The notes under the pieces: generated by a model
Databases searched by the model: none
What the model was told of the DNA's origin: nothing
Seen by the model: only the letters and a program-made list of their open reading frames with translations
In this document: positions 12,698 through 22,036 of the stretch, in pieces
Numbering within the stretch: the first letter of the stretch is position 1
How the letters are laid out: each line of letters opens with the position of its first letter
Assembly: GCA_922989275.2 (NCBI GenBank)
Contig: OV277867.1
Span: 37,068,070-37,132,069, forward strand
DNA length: 64,000 bases
Source: Gari tellinella
Taxonomy: Eukaryota > Mollusca > Bivalvia > Cardiida > Psammobiidae
Direction of reading: 5' to 3'
Program-made: the position numbers and the translations under genes

Positions 12698-13742
12698 GGT
12701 GGTTCGCGGGTCAGCTTATTCTGTGTCAGAATTATTTGAAACCTTGATTAAATTAAAATATACCAAATGGAGAGTGAACAATCGTTAAAATAAAAAAAAG
12801 TTACAGTGCCGTTTTTTTCTGACAGGACCTTTTGTCGAGAAAAGCTCCTTTTTTAATAAACAGGAATATTTTCTTTATAAAACGATAAAACTCAATAATT
12901 TCTGTACATTCAAGTAAACTGTACATATACTATAAGATATTGGGCAAACAAAAGTATTTCATGACATATTTTCTGGAAATATCAATATTTTAAAAAAGTC
13001 AAATTCTGAAAATCTCAAATTACAAAAAATCTAGCTGTTTGACATACACTTATTTTACTCTTATTAGATAGATATAACTTAATTCTACTAGTCACACAAA
13101 TTTAATGAAAATCTACAGTGAATTTAGATTGTATACATGATTTCCTGAAATTCTGACAAAATGTTAACACAAAACGAGTTACCTCTCTTGAATTCAACTT
13201 TAAAATGCCGTCAGCTCTAAATAATACCATACGTCAAACCTGTAATAAGGCACAATTGAAAATGGTAGCATGTAGATCTTTTTGGCAAGTGACTGCTTAA
13301 TGCATAACAAAAGTAATGCATAAAAGCTCCTTTAGGGTCTATCTTTTAGCATTATTTGTGTCCTGTGTTAAGCTGCCATCTGTCATATAGGCTATAAATC
13401 CTCACAAATTTAGCTGTCACTTGACTATACTTGCATCTGATATTATTCATTATTACGTGACTAAACATAGCCTGTCCTTTGATCACTGCGTTATGAATGG
13501 ACTTGTCACTAAAATCGGACAATTTGTTAAAAAAAAAAGTTTTGAACCGAGTGGGAATCGAACCTACAACCTTTCGATTACAAGTCAATCACCGAACCAA
13601 CTGCGCTAACAGAGAAGACACTGAATATGATCAGAATGGTCTTTATCTAAATTTTCTACTGTAAGCACGTGCCGCAAAGATCAGGTGAAAGTCATCAGCA
13701 TTTCCGGAACTCGAGATGCGGGCCGCCCGCTGTCAAACCACC
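12698..13742. mobile_element. 1.0-kb TTAA-flanked insertion
   Basis: The insertion into the family B copy is bounded by TTAA on both sides (12694-12697 and 13743-13746). Its ends are GGTGGTTCGCGGG and, complemented, GGTGGTTTGACAGC, so only about 9 bp are inverted. It has no open frame of note and holds a tRNA-like segment near its right end. TTAA duplication is typical of piggyBac and Kolobok elements; with no transposase, this would be non-autonomous. Confidence 0.65.
13537..13612 (-). ncRNA. tRNA-like segment (SINE head or tRNA relic)
   Basis: On the minus strand: an A-box region TTAGCGCAGTTGGTTCGGTG, an anticodon-arm-like ATTGACTTGTAATCGAA (loop would read TGT, Thr), a B box GGTTCGATTCCCAC, and a T-run just downstream. 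The 3' acceptor side does not pair with the 5' side, so it is not an intact tRNA gene. It lies inside the TTAA-flanked insertion, so a tRNA-derived origin for that element is possible. Confidence 0.5.
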
Positions 13743-14086
13743 TTAATTAAGGCAGTATAATTGACGTTATTTCAAAGTGAGTGTCAAACAGTTTTGTTCC
13801 TGAACAGACGCCGCGTAACGCGGCGTCTGATCAGGATCAAAACTGTTTGCAAATGCTCTTTATGTCGTCAGTGAAAGTGAAAGGGTTAAACCATTAACCC
13901 CTTGCTACACGTAAACACTGCATATTCAAACAGAGTACCTGTTGAAACTGGAACCTTATGACCAGGATCTGCTGGTTTTGTTTATTTGCAATATATTGTA
14001 AAAACACAAATCTCATTTTTTTCCAAATTGCACAACATTCTTTTGAAAGCACAAACAGTACATTGGATCTTTCATTGGCGGTATAG

Positions 14087-14275
14087 TTAACTATATCACT
14101 GCCAACGGTGCCAACAGACGATTTTACAAACAGTTTGGATCCTGATCAGACGCCGCGAAAACTGTTTGGTATTCGTATCAAAATTTCTTCAGTCAAAACA
14201 GCTAGAACTGATTTTCAAATAATACAGACGACACTACCAATGCAGACGATATTTTGGCAGAAAGAGGGTTAAAGC
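14087..14275 (+). mobile_element. Family B-like MITE, internally deleted
   Basis: TTAACTATATCACTGCCAAC at the left end, a core with a collapsed right arm (TGATCAGACGCCGCG then AAAACTGTTTGG, 14126-14170), the family module CAGACGATATTTTGGC, and a GGGTTAA end. Confidence 0.6.
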
Positions 14276-14408
14276 AGACGATAAACTTGGCAGAAAAAAT
14301 AAAAATAAAGTACATGTTATAGTAATGCTGCGTCATGGAGAGCTACAGTGAAAATGCTGTTATTTGTTCCTTTTGAAACGAAACTAAAATTAATGTAGAC
14401 GCAATTTA

Positions 14409-14630
14409 TTAACTCTTTCACTGCCAATGGTGAAAAAAGGTGACTTTGCAAACAGTTTCTTACGTGGTGTCTGATCTGGATCAAAATCGTATCGACATAA
14501 CATATTCTTCGGTCAAACCTGCCTGAAAGCTGACTTTACAAATATTGCACAACACTACCAATGCAGACGATATTTTGGCGGCACGAAGGTTAAAACGGAC
14601 GATAAAACTACTAAGCAGTGAAAGAGTTAA
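14409..14630 (+). mobile_element. Family B-like MITE
   Basis: Ends TTAACTCTTTCACTGCC and GCAGTGAAAGAGTTAA are complementary and TTAA-flanked. The core has lost most of its left GATCAGACGCC block (CAAACAGTTTCTTACGTGG, GTCTGATCTGGATCAA, 14448-14486). The conserved CAGACGATATTTTGGCGG module follows. Confidence 0.75.
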
Positions 14631-14745
14631 ATGACATATTGAGGTTCATGGTTTGTATAATATCAGAAGCAATACTATCGAAGTAAATCATAGTAACATA
14701 TAAGCATGACAATAGATAATATGTGAATGGTTCGGTTATCATATA

Positions 14746-14992
14746 CAGTGGAGAATCTGTTATTCTTTCCCGTTTAAACGCAAACGTACGCAAACGCAAA
14801 GCACTAAAAGGTAGAAAAGAACAACTTTTGGACAATTCTGATAATTCTTGTTTATCTTGGTGGCAAAAACAGTATGGAGCCTGATCAGACGCCGGGTTAC
14901 CCGGCGTCTGATCTGGCTCCAAACTGTTTGCACTGCAAATAATAGTTTAGCGTGTACGCGTTTATTGGGAAAGAATAACATATTCTCCACTG
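14746..14992 (+). mobile_element. Family A MITE, full length
   Basis: Termini CAGTGGAGAATCTGTTATTC and its near-complement ending CTCCACTG are flanked by TA on both sides. Subterminal blocks are AAACGCAAACGTACGCAAAC and TTTAGCGTGTACGCGTTTA. The centre is a hairpin core of the CCGGGTTACCCGG type with arms TATGGAGCC/GGCTCCAAACTG. No coding capacity; the many short open frames across it are artefacts. Confidence 0.9.
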
Positions 14993-15357
14993 TATACATA
15001 GATTCCATCACATTAACCGTTTCTATGCTGGAAGGAAGTATACTTATATATTGCAATCATTGACCAGTGAAGATGGCAGCTTTTTCTTCTGTTTGCTGAA
15101 AAAGCAACCCTAACGGCCATCATACACCTGTCCTGTTTAATCTTTGAATAGTCCATATGATGGTTTCAAGGATCAACCGTTTTCAGGATATAGAACGCAT
15201 ACACATAATGGACATATATATCGTTGGGATCTCTAATCCAATTAATTGTAATGTACTACATTTCCCTGATAAAATATTCATATAGATATGAGCTATAAAA
15301 GGCATGGCAATGTTGAAAGCCCATTATCACACTAAGCACGAAATAACTAACATTTAG

Positions 15358-15430
15358 ATCTACTGTTTGAATACTACACCCCGACCAGACGTCACGTGTG
15401 TGATCCAGATCTAAATTGTTCGATATTCCA
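15358..15430. repeat. Degenerate hairpin core
   Basis: CTACTGTTTGAATAC, CCGACCAGACGTCACG and GTGTGATCCAGATCTAAATT keep the order of the core blocks with many changes. Confidence 0.45.
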
Positions 15431-15654
15431 CTATGATTGACATGAAGTCTTGTTTCAGTTTTTTTCAAAACTTCAAATATTTTATATTTGAGTATAGTAC
15501 TGTTGCAGACAAGTTTTAGCGGACGACTTTTTTCAGAAACAATAACCCTTTTATGTCTGGACATTGAAAAATAACTTTACTTATTTGCTTGCTGGAATAC
15601 TCCAATTATGGATTAACAAGGGTGATATAAGGACATTTCATATGCAATTGAATA

Positions 15655-15716
15655 CAATGCAGATCCTGACGAGACGCTGCGTAACACGGCATATCATATA
15701 GGCCAACACTGTTTGC
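15655..15716. repeat. Degenerate hairpin core
   Basis: AATGCAGATCCTGACGAGAC, GCTGCGTAACACGGC and CCAACACTGTTTGCC retain the loop and outer arms. The outer-arm type (TGCAGATCC) is close to the copy at 59893. Confidence 0.5.
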
Positions 15717-15726
15717 CATTGTCCTC

Positions 15727-15925
15727 TTAACCCTTTCACTCACAATGACGCCACAAAGCGCGTTTGCAAACAGTTTGAGTCCTGATCAGACGCCGCGTAT
15801 TGCGGCGTCTGATCAGGACCCAAGCTGTTTGACACTCGTTTCGAACGTTCGTCAGTCATATTTGAAAACGATTATGCAGACAACAATATTGAAGCAGACG
15901 ACACTACGGCGGTAAATGGGTAAAT
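15727..15925 (+). mobile_element. Family B MITE
   Basis: TTAACCCTTTCACTCACAAT at the left, a near-perfect core at 15765-15835 (arms TTTGAGTCC/GGACCCAAGCTG, loop GTATTGC), the CAGTCAT module, and the right end GACGACACTACGGCGG then GGGTAAA. The right TTAA is degraded. Confidence 0.8.
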
Positions 15926-16632
15926 AGTACTAAATACCTCTCGACAAAGTTGACCATGGTAGGGTTCATAGTCACTAAGCTTAAATTAGTTATGTTTTCA
16001 GTAGAGTGTCGTTTTCCGTTTCCTAAATGATACTGTCTTTATAGGATATACTGTTCCATTTACAGCTTACAATGTGCAATCTACTGTTATATCTCAAATG
16101 TACGATCAGGGCTTGCTGGAATCAGATGCACGAGACAATATATCAAAGGCTGGGTAACACAGTGTCTAATCCGGTTACAAGCTATTTGCAACTGCACGAG
16201 CAGCAACGATTGGTCGGTTAATGGGGTCAAATAGAGCCAACATTACTGAGACTCTTGATATTGATACACTACTCTAATTAGTATTTGCTTTAGACATCAT
16301 CGATCAATATTGTTTGCATATGATACATATCTTTTCCAAAATAGGACAGAAACACGTAATTGTATACTGTATCACAGTCATCAATATTTCATAATTAAAT
16401 GTTTCTGATTACACATTGATTACATGTGTCATTTTCTCCTGCAAATCAGCATGATAAATATGCAACGAGCGAGAAAGCATTCAATGTTATGCCTTTATTC
16501 AAACACGTAACCTAATTCAGTGCCATTGATCTAAGTGCATTGCGCTGCCGTTATCAGATGTCGAATGAATCGACACCTGGCATGGATTCAAACTGTTAGT
16601 CAATATTAGTGAAGGTATGATGATTTAAACTA

Positions 16633-16825
16633 CAGTCGAACTTCGATATCTCGAACTCGGTTAAGTCGAACATATCCGTATTTCAAAGTTAAAACGTGGC
16701 TAAGCCACGTTTTAACTTTGCAATACGGGTTTGTTTGACTGACCCGAGCATGGAATAACGCAGTTTATGTGTCGAACTATCGGATAGTTCGAGTTAAGCG
16801 AGTTCGACACATCGAAGTTCGACTG
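16633..16825 (+). mobile_element. Family G MITE, full length
   Basis: Ends CAGTCGAACTTCGATATCTC and GTTCGACTG are flanked by TA on both sides (16631-16632, 16826-16827). The central perfect hairpin AAAGTTAAAACGTGG/CCACGTTTTAACTTT has a TAAG loop. The sequence resembles pogo/Tigger terminal repeats. Confidence 0.9.
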
Positions 16826-17519
16826 TATATTAGCCCCATCACTGTTTTATCCAGAAAACAGTGAATATTCGCAAACAGTTTGGATATTGAGCTTTATTTG
16901 ATTAGATATGAGCAAATACAGTAGATGAGAAGTTTTAAGTGGTCAAGGGGAGGTTTGAATAGGTTTGAGAACATTTGTGGAGGTAAAGGGTATTCAGACG
17001 GTACGACTTTGGTAAAGTATTGAAAACATGTATTTTAGGGGCCTTCAGACGGTAAGACCTTTGTATGGTATTGAGTACATGTATGTGAATACTTGAATGT
17101 CTACTTTCTGAAAGCAGCATGAACTAAGTTTAAGATAATGTAACATCACGTGTTTTCCCTCAGTTTCAAGAGCTTAAACCAGTCAATAGAATAACATCAA
17201 CCACTGTGACAGTAGTTGTCAAGGATTTAAGACGGTGCAACATGATATACTAGCATTGACGCTTTTCTCTGTCACTTTAGCCATATGGAGTTCTGTCCGC
17301 TCCACATATTCAACATATACGCGCGTACATATAAGAAAAGCAGTTTACACAAAACGTTTTGTATTATAGATTGTTGTAGTGGCGTTGGAAACATAGTAGA
17401 ATTCATCATTACAGGCAACGAATTATAGTCCTGAAACACTACTTTGATACATTGTGCAATAATCAGACATTATTTTCCTCTTCAAACATGACTCATAAAT
17501 TCGTGTTTCTTGCATTATA
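16826..17519. other. No gene; short direct duplication inside
   Basis: A diverged tandem pair lies at about 16990-17085: the word CAGACGGTA recurs at 16995 and 17046 (51-bp step), each time followed by a similar segment ending ACATGTAT. Otherwise unassigned. Confidence 0.5.
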
Positions 17520-17724
17520 CAGTGCTTCCTCTCTATAACAGCCACTAAAACAAGGGCTAATTGATTGTATAAATGACGGATGACAGCTTAAAGCAAGGTG
17601 ACAGTAAAACAAAAAGCTCCTAAAGGAGCTTTCTGTTTCACTGTCGCTTTGCTTTAAGCAGTCACCTGTCTTAAACACCAAATAAGCAACAACACTTAGT
17701 GGCTGTTATAGAGAGGTTCTACTG
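17520..17724 (+). mobile_element. Family F MITE, full length
   Basis: Ends CAGTGCTTCCTCTCTATAAC and GTTATAGAGAGGTTCTACTG are inverted. The interior palindrome runs GACAGCTTAAAGCAAGGTGA ... AAAGCTCCTAAAGGAGCTTT ... and back (TTTAAGCAGTCACCTGTC). TA flanks the left end. It abuts the family D copy at 17725. Confidence 0.88.
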
Positions 17725-18236
17725 TTAAACGGCCCTCTGAGCAACGACTCTCTCTTTACAACAACGTTTGTCACTGTTCCAAAGACATTTATGTCTTACG
17801 CTTTCCCTGCTGCAATATCGTCTGCTTAACATTGCTGTATGTTGTATTTCTTACAGTGGAGAATCTGTTATTCTTTCCCGATAAACGCGTTTACGCTAAA
17901 ACTATTATTTGCAGTGCAAACAGTTTGGAGCCAGATCAGACGCCGGGTAACCCGGCGTCTGATCAGGCTCCAAACTGTTTGCCACCAAGATAAACAAGAA
18001 TTATCAGAATTGTCCAAAAGTTGTACTTTTCTACGTTTTAGTGCTTTGCGTTTGCGTACGTTTGCGTTTAAACGGGAAAGAATAACAGATTCTCCACTGT
18101 ACATAACGGACATTTTGACAGCAAAACATGAAAGAGAGTGGCGTCTGATCTCGATTCAAACTGTTTGCAAATATAAGCCAAGTTCCCTCTCTGAAATAGC
18201 TCCCTTTGAACAACACATCCAATCGTTTTCGTTTTA
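17725..18236 (+). mobile_element. Family D MITE split by a family A copy
   Basis: The left part (CGGCCCTCTGAGCAACGACT ... CTGCAATATCGTCTGCTTAA) lies before 17852 and the right part (GGACATTTTGACAG ... TCTGATCTCGATTCAAACTG ... CCCTCTCTGAAATAGCTCCC) resumes after 18101. A family A copy sits between. The 5' terminus is missing at the junction with the family F element. Confidence 0.75.
17854..18099 (-). mobile_element. Family A MITE, full length, nested in family D
   Basis: CAGTGGAGAATCTGTTATTC to GATTCTCCACTG with TA on both sides. Orientation is opposite to the copy at 14746 (the CGTTTACGCTAAAACTATTA side comes first). The core is a near-perfect palindrome with loop CCGGGTAACCCGG and arms TTTGGAGCC/GGCTCCAAACTG. 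Confidence 0.92.
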
Positions 18237-18565
18237 AATAGGGAGCATTATAACTTCTTTTAATTAGGAAATAATAGTCTGCATCGTATAACAAATGGAG
18301 CTCTATATCAATGAATAGCTAAAGACTAAGAATTGTTGACACAGTGTATCTCCCGGTGATGGTCTGCCATGCAGAGAGATTACATGTGTCTCTACAAATA
18401 TAGTATTAGTATGAAGACGGTCGGCAAACTCCATTAACTTGGTAATCCCTCATGTCATCCACAAGATATTGCGTCCATCTTCAATTAATTCCACATTAGC
18501 GAGATAATGCATCTGTACTTAGTGATTTCTTTTCATCAATTGTCTACGGTAGCTTTCAACATACA

Positions 18566-18930
18566 GTCAAACCTTGGTTTATAGTGTTCGAATCCTTTAA
18601 CAACAGCCAATGAGAGACACAGAATATGCATGTTGGTCGGAAGGAGTTGTTATAGAGAGGGAAAATTAAGAATTGGCTTATATTTGCAAACACATTGAAA
18701 CTAAATCTTGATTCAAACTGTTTGTCACTCGTCATTATATTTCTTATGTCAAACTGTTCACTAAAATGTAATTTTGAGAAAAAACAGCAGACGACAAATG
18801 TAAGCAGACGATAATGCAGCAGTGACAATGGTAGACATAATTGTCTTGTTTGGGAACAGCGGTTAGTGTTGTTGTAAGGATACCATCGTTATAAGGAGGG
18901 CTGTTGTAGGGAGGGAGTAGTGTGTCCAAA
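18566..18930 (-). mobile_element. Family D MITE, degenerate, reversed
   Basis: The block order is that of family D in reverse: AGTTGTTATAGAGAGGGAAA at 18645, a damaged core with ATTCAAACTGTTTGTCACTC, then AAAACAGCAGACGACAA and GGGCTGTTGTAGGGAGGGAG at 18900. Termini are poorly preserved. Confidence 0.6.
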
Positions 18931-19206
18931 TCGTTTAAGTCGGAACAACACGTATAATCACGGTTCAATAACGTCAATATAGTATAAGTCGATAACACTT
19001 CTATCTTCAAGTGAAACGTTGACTTATCTACGTATACGTATTAACTGTGGAATGCGGATACGATCGATTGAAATGACTTCGAGATATCGAATAACGGCTG
19101 TAATTGCTTATGTGCACTATAGAAGCGACATAAATCGGCGTCTTATCAGGGATTCAAATTGTATGACACACACATCGATGTTTCTGCAATAAAAAGTATT
19201 GAATCA

Positions 19207-19420
19207 AAATTTGACCCATTTGTGCCCACGATCCCAAATATGGGACATAGGCAAACAATGTAGATTTTGATCAGACGCCGCATTATGCGGTGACTGATCA
19301 GAGTCTACACTGTTTGCTGATAGGGATTTCAAAATGAACAAAATGAAAATGAAAATTTAGGCCAGGCACCCCTTAGGTAAAAATGAACTAATCCAATATA
19401 TTAGCATGGATTAAAATACA
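19207..19420 (+). mobile_element. Family E MITE, right end lost
   Basis: CCCATTTGTGCCCACGATCC and the small palindrome CCCAAATATGGG start the element. The core is of the TGTAGA...TCTACA type (19252-19312; loop GCATTATGC). The family tail AAAATGAAAATGAAAATTTA follows, but the right terminal repeat is not seen. Confidence 0.75.
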
Positions 19421-19458
19421 CCTGTGCTATTATCCCATTCAAAAACGCTCCATTATTT

Positions 19459-19583
19459 TTCAGGAATGGAGCGTTCGGAACAATAGGTCTCCATTACTTT
19501 TCCCTACACAAGTGTGTAATAGTTACACAATTGTGTTGGAAAAAGTAATGGATACTTATTGTTCCGAACGCTCCATTCCTGAA
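19459..19583. repeat. Hairpin with GGAATGGAGCG arms
   Basis: Left arm TTCAGGAATGGAGCGTTCGG continues AACAATAGG, CCATTACTTTTCC and ACACAAGTGTG. It is mirrored to 19583 (CACAATTGTGT, AAAAGTAATGG, TTATTGTTCCGAACGCTCC, ATTCCTGAA). Just 5' is CGCTCCATTATTTTTCAGGA, which also appears in the hairpin at 21246, so the two belong to one family. Confidence 0.75.
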
Positions 19584-19585
19584 TG

Positions 19586-19828
19586 CAGTTGAGAATGCGT
19601 TATTCTTTCCAATAAACGTGTTTACGCTAAAACTTGTATTTCCATTGCAATTAGTTTGGAGCCAGATCAGACGTCGGGTAATCCGGCGTCTGATCAGGCT
19701 CCAAACTGTTTGCCACTCAGATTAAAACGGATACTCAGAATTGGCATTTTCTCCATTTTCTCCATTTACTGAAATGTGTTTGCGATTGGTGTGCGTTTAA
19801 ACGGGAAAGAATAACGTATTCTCCACTG
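19586..19828 (-). mobile_element. Family A MITE
   Basis: CAGTTGAGAATGCGTTATTC to TATTCTCCACTG. The core (TTTGGAGCC ... GTCGGGTAATCCGGC ... GGCTCCAAACTG) is intact. The left TA is changed to TG; the right TA is present. Confidence 0.85.
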
Positions 19829-19859
19829 TAAAAATGGACTGATAAGCGACACTGACCGA

Positions 19860-19978
19860 AGATGCAGGTTGATCTTTTAAGGGGGTTGCTACTAAACGCA
19901 GGACGAAAATAATACAGAAGGCTCCTATATGAACAGTCTGAATTACTTTTGTCCTGCATTAAGCTGCAACCTGCAGTG
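19860..19978. repeat. Imperfect hairpin with GCAGGTTG arms
   Basis: ATGCAGGTTGATCTTTTAAG at the left and TTAAGCTGCAACCTGCAG at the right pair. Inside, GCAGGACGAAAATAATACAG pairs with TGAATTACTTTTGTCCTGC around GGCTCCTATATGAAC. The layout resembles the internal palindrome of family F. Confidence 0.6.
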
Positions 19979-20041
19979 AAAACTACAAATACTTGTATGT
20001 CGATATCTAGTGGTAGCTGAAGACAGGTTTGACTGTGTATA

Positions 20042-20200
20042 CAGTAAAACCTCCGTATTACTACAACTAATTCTTTGTTTACTATTCGGTGTATAAGTCC
20101 GGTGACTAGATCCATTCAAGGAAAGTGAAAGTAAAACAGAAAAATCATTTTGAAGCTTTCTGTTTTACTTACATCTCCCTTTACCTGTCACTTGTATTTT
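20042..20200 (+). mobile_element. Family F MITE remnant
   Basis: The left end CAGTAAAACCTCCGTATTAC and a hairpin AAGTAAAACAGAAA/TTTCTGTTTTACTT are present. The right terminus is not found. Confidence 0.6.
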
Positions 20201-20340
20201 AAGTCGCCTTCAGCAAGCTACAAACGACTAGACACTTAAAGCGAATACCATTACAAAAAGCTTGGAATGTAATAAGATGCCGACAAATTCGGCGCCTTAA
20301 CATAATCCAATCAATTTGACATCAGATTATAATAAATTTG

Positions 20341-20405
20341 CAAACAGCTTGGATTCAGCCCTGACACCAAATACGTCGATGTCTCATGTGGATCCATACT
20401 GGTTT
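20341..20405. repeat. Very degenerate hairpin core
   Basis: GCAAACAGCTTGGATTCAGC, CTGACACC and GTCTCATGTGGATCCATACT keep the order of core blocks only. Confidence 0.35.
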
Positions 20406-20513
20406 ACACCATATTAATAGATCCATATCCTCAAATATACGTGTAACTGATATTGGTCAGCTTTCAAAGTGAAGCAAACGATAACTTTAGCAGACACTTC
20501 TGGCTTTGGTATA

Positions 20514-20727
20514 CAGTAACACCCCTCTATTACGACCACTAAACTAGGTTATTTTAATTTCTTTGTGTTTTAAGTCAGGTGGCTGCGTAAAGTAAGGTTG
20601 ATGTAAAATAGAAAGCACCGTTTGGAGCTTTCTGTTTTACTTTCATCTTTATTTAAGCCCCTCCTGGCTTTTATACAATCAATTACTATTTAGCCTTTTG
20701 TTTATAGTAGTCGTGATATAAGGGGTA
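20514..20727 (+). mobile_element. Family F MITE
   Basis: CAGTAACACCCCTCTATTAC at the left, internal hairpin with AAAGCACCGTTTGGAGCTTT, and a degraded right end (TAGTCGTGATATAAGGGGTA). TA lies at the left flank. Confidence 0.7.
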
Positions 20728-20764
20728 TGGGTTGTAACCCGTACTTACAATTGTGACCATAATA

Positions 20765-20833
20765 ACATGAACAAACGCCTTAGATCCAGATCAGATGCCG
20801 GGTAAGTCGACGACGGATCCGGATCTAAGATGT
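20765..20833. repeat. Degenerate hairpin core
   Basis: TTAGATCCAGATCAGATGCC, loop GGGTAAGTCGACG, GGATCCGGATCTAAGATG. The arms TTAGATCC/GGATCTAA have both changed away from TTTGGATCC yet still pair. Confidence 0.55.
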
Positions 20834-20836
20834 TTG

Positions 20837-21245
20837 ACTAATTTTACTTAGAAGATATTTTCAAGCTGCTAAATATCACTCATACACAAGCATAAGTCCC
20901 ATTTGAAAGAAAGAAAATCCAGATTATGAAATGAATCCAACGTTTACAAATATTTTTCCGGTGTCATATTAACACAGACTGAGAATAGCCAGATAGGTTC
21001 TGGTCATCCATTGTCTACACAGATTTTACACGAAATGACCAGCTAAAACACTGTACACAGTCATTGTACACGGCATTCTTTAAGGAATGTAGAGTTATTT
21101 CTAATTGCCAGAATATCTTGAAAAAAGCATGCTCATCAGCATGAGTATCACTAACAGTGCAATTACACAATATTTAGCTGAGGGTACAAGTGGGAATACA
21201 TTTGTTATTTAACAACACTAAATTCATGTTAGGTGTATTTTAAGT
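20837..21245. other. No gene seen
   Basis: AT-rich, no recognised feature. Confidence 0.35.
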
Positions 21246-21356
21246 GGGAGAATGAACTCGTATCTCTCCATTCCTGAAAAATAATGCAGACTCGGCCCCT
21301 CCGGGGCCTCGTCTCCATTATTTTTCAGGAATGGAGAGATACTCGTCCATTCTCCC
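21246..21356. repeat. Strong 111-bp hairpin
   Basis: Left arm GGGAGAATG, CGTATCTCTCCATTCCTGAA, AAATAATG pairs with CATTATTTTTCAGGAATGG, AGAGATAC and CATTCTCCC. The loop contains a second palindrome, GGCCCCTCCGGGGCC. It shares the CATTATTTTTCAGGAATGGA word with the hairpin at 19459. Directly after (21366-21385) is the terminal repeat CCCACTGGACACAAATGG of a family E element. Confidence 0.8.
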
Positions 21357-21756
21357 TTACAGAACCCACTGGACACAAATGGTTTAAGAAATAAAAGCAA
21401 GTGACAAATGTATAAAACAGATAACGTCATAGCATTGAAGGAATTCATGCTTGTAGTGTTACAAATGCACGAAACAACTTCCGTGTCTATATAAGAGGTT
21501 TTATCTTAAAAGAAAAATGATGGACTATTTCTTGAGTGAATATGTTACAAAATCACTGTGCTTGGTCGATAATACAATAGTTTGTATACTGTATGTAATT
21601 TATTTGTAAGGTCACACTGAATACTGAAACAATATCTATTCTGACTGTGTCGCATATAATTATTTAGAAAATGACATTTCTGTGTAAACCAAATTATCAA
21701 AATGTTCATATGTTAAACACAAAGTGTACGTTTATATATAGGCCAAATAAGTTATA

Positions 21757-21914
21757 CAGTAAAACCTTCCTATTACAACCACTAAAAGGAATGCTTCTTG
21801 CTTGTAAAAAACAGATAATAGCTTAAGCAAGGTGATAGTTAAACGGAAAGCTTCTAAGAATTAACACCTAAATATTAACACATATTTGTGATAGTAAAAA
21901 AAGAGGTTTTACTG
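21757..21914 (+). mobile_element. Family F MITE, internally shortened
   Basis: CAGTAAAACCTTCCTATTAC to AGAGGTTTTACTG, TA at both flanks. The central palindrome has lost its right half. Confidence 0.75.
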
Positions 21915-22011
21915 CATATAAGTTGCGAACAATGTTGGTTTTCCCCAAAATAAACACGCGTTTTTAAATACTACGGCGTCTTTTCAGACTCCAAACTCAG
22001 TGTGGTAATAC

Positions 22012-22036
22012 CACGTGACTTTGACGTCATAAAAGC
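22012..22036 (+). promoter_or_regulatory. Candidate promoter in the inverted arm
   Basis: Within 40 bp of the terminus are CACGTG (E-box), TGACGTCA (perfect cAMP-response-type site) and a TATA-like CATAAAAG. The same block is mirrored at 25727-25751 in the right arm. GTAAGT donors follow downstream (near 22083), consistent with a spliced 5' leader joined to the exon starting at 23296. Motif matches only; activity is inferred. Confidence 0.4.

Larger units (their letters stand above)
12590..13889 (-). mobile_element. Family B MITE split by a nested TTAA element
   Basis: A family B element in reverse orientation. It begins with TTAA then CCCTTTCATTATC (12590) and the typical CCTTCACCGCCATATTGTCG module, is interrupted at 12694, and resumes at 13743 with the hairpin core (13785-13850) and the terminus GTGAAAGGG then TTAA (13889). 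Both outer ends are TTAA, as expected for a piggyBac-type target duplication. The split shows the inner element inserted later. Confidence 0.75.

Noticed and set aside
13537..13612. Functional tRNA-Thr gene
   Set aside because: A and B boxes and a TGT loop are present but the acceptor stem does not pair and the anticodon stem has a mismatch and a wobble.
17839..18237. 132-codon open frame on the plus strand
   Set aside because: It runs through a family A MITE (17854-18099). The same peptide pattern recurs in each copy of the family (29504, 31352), so it is a repeat artefact.
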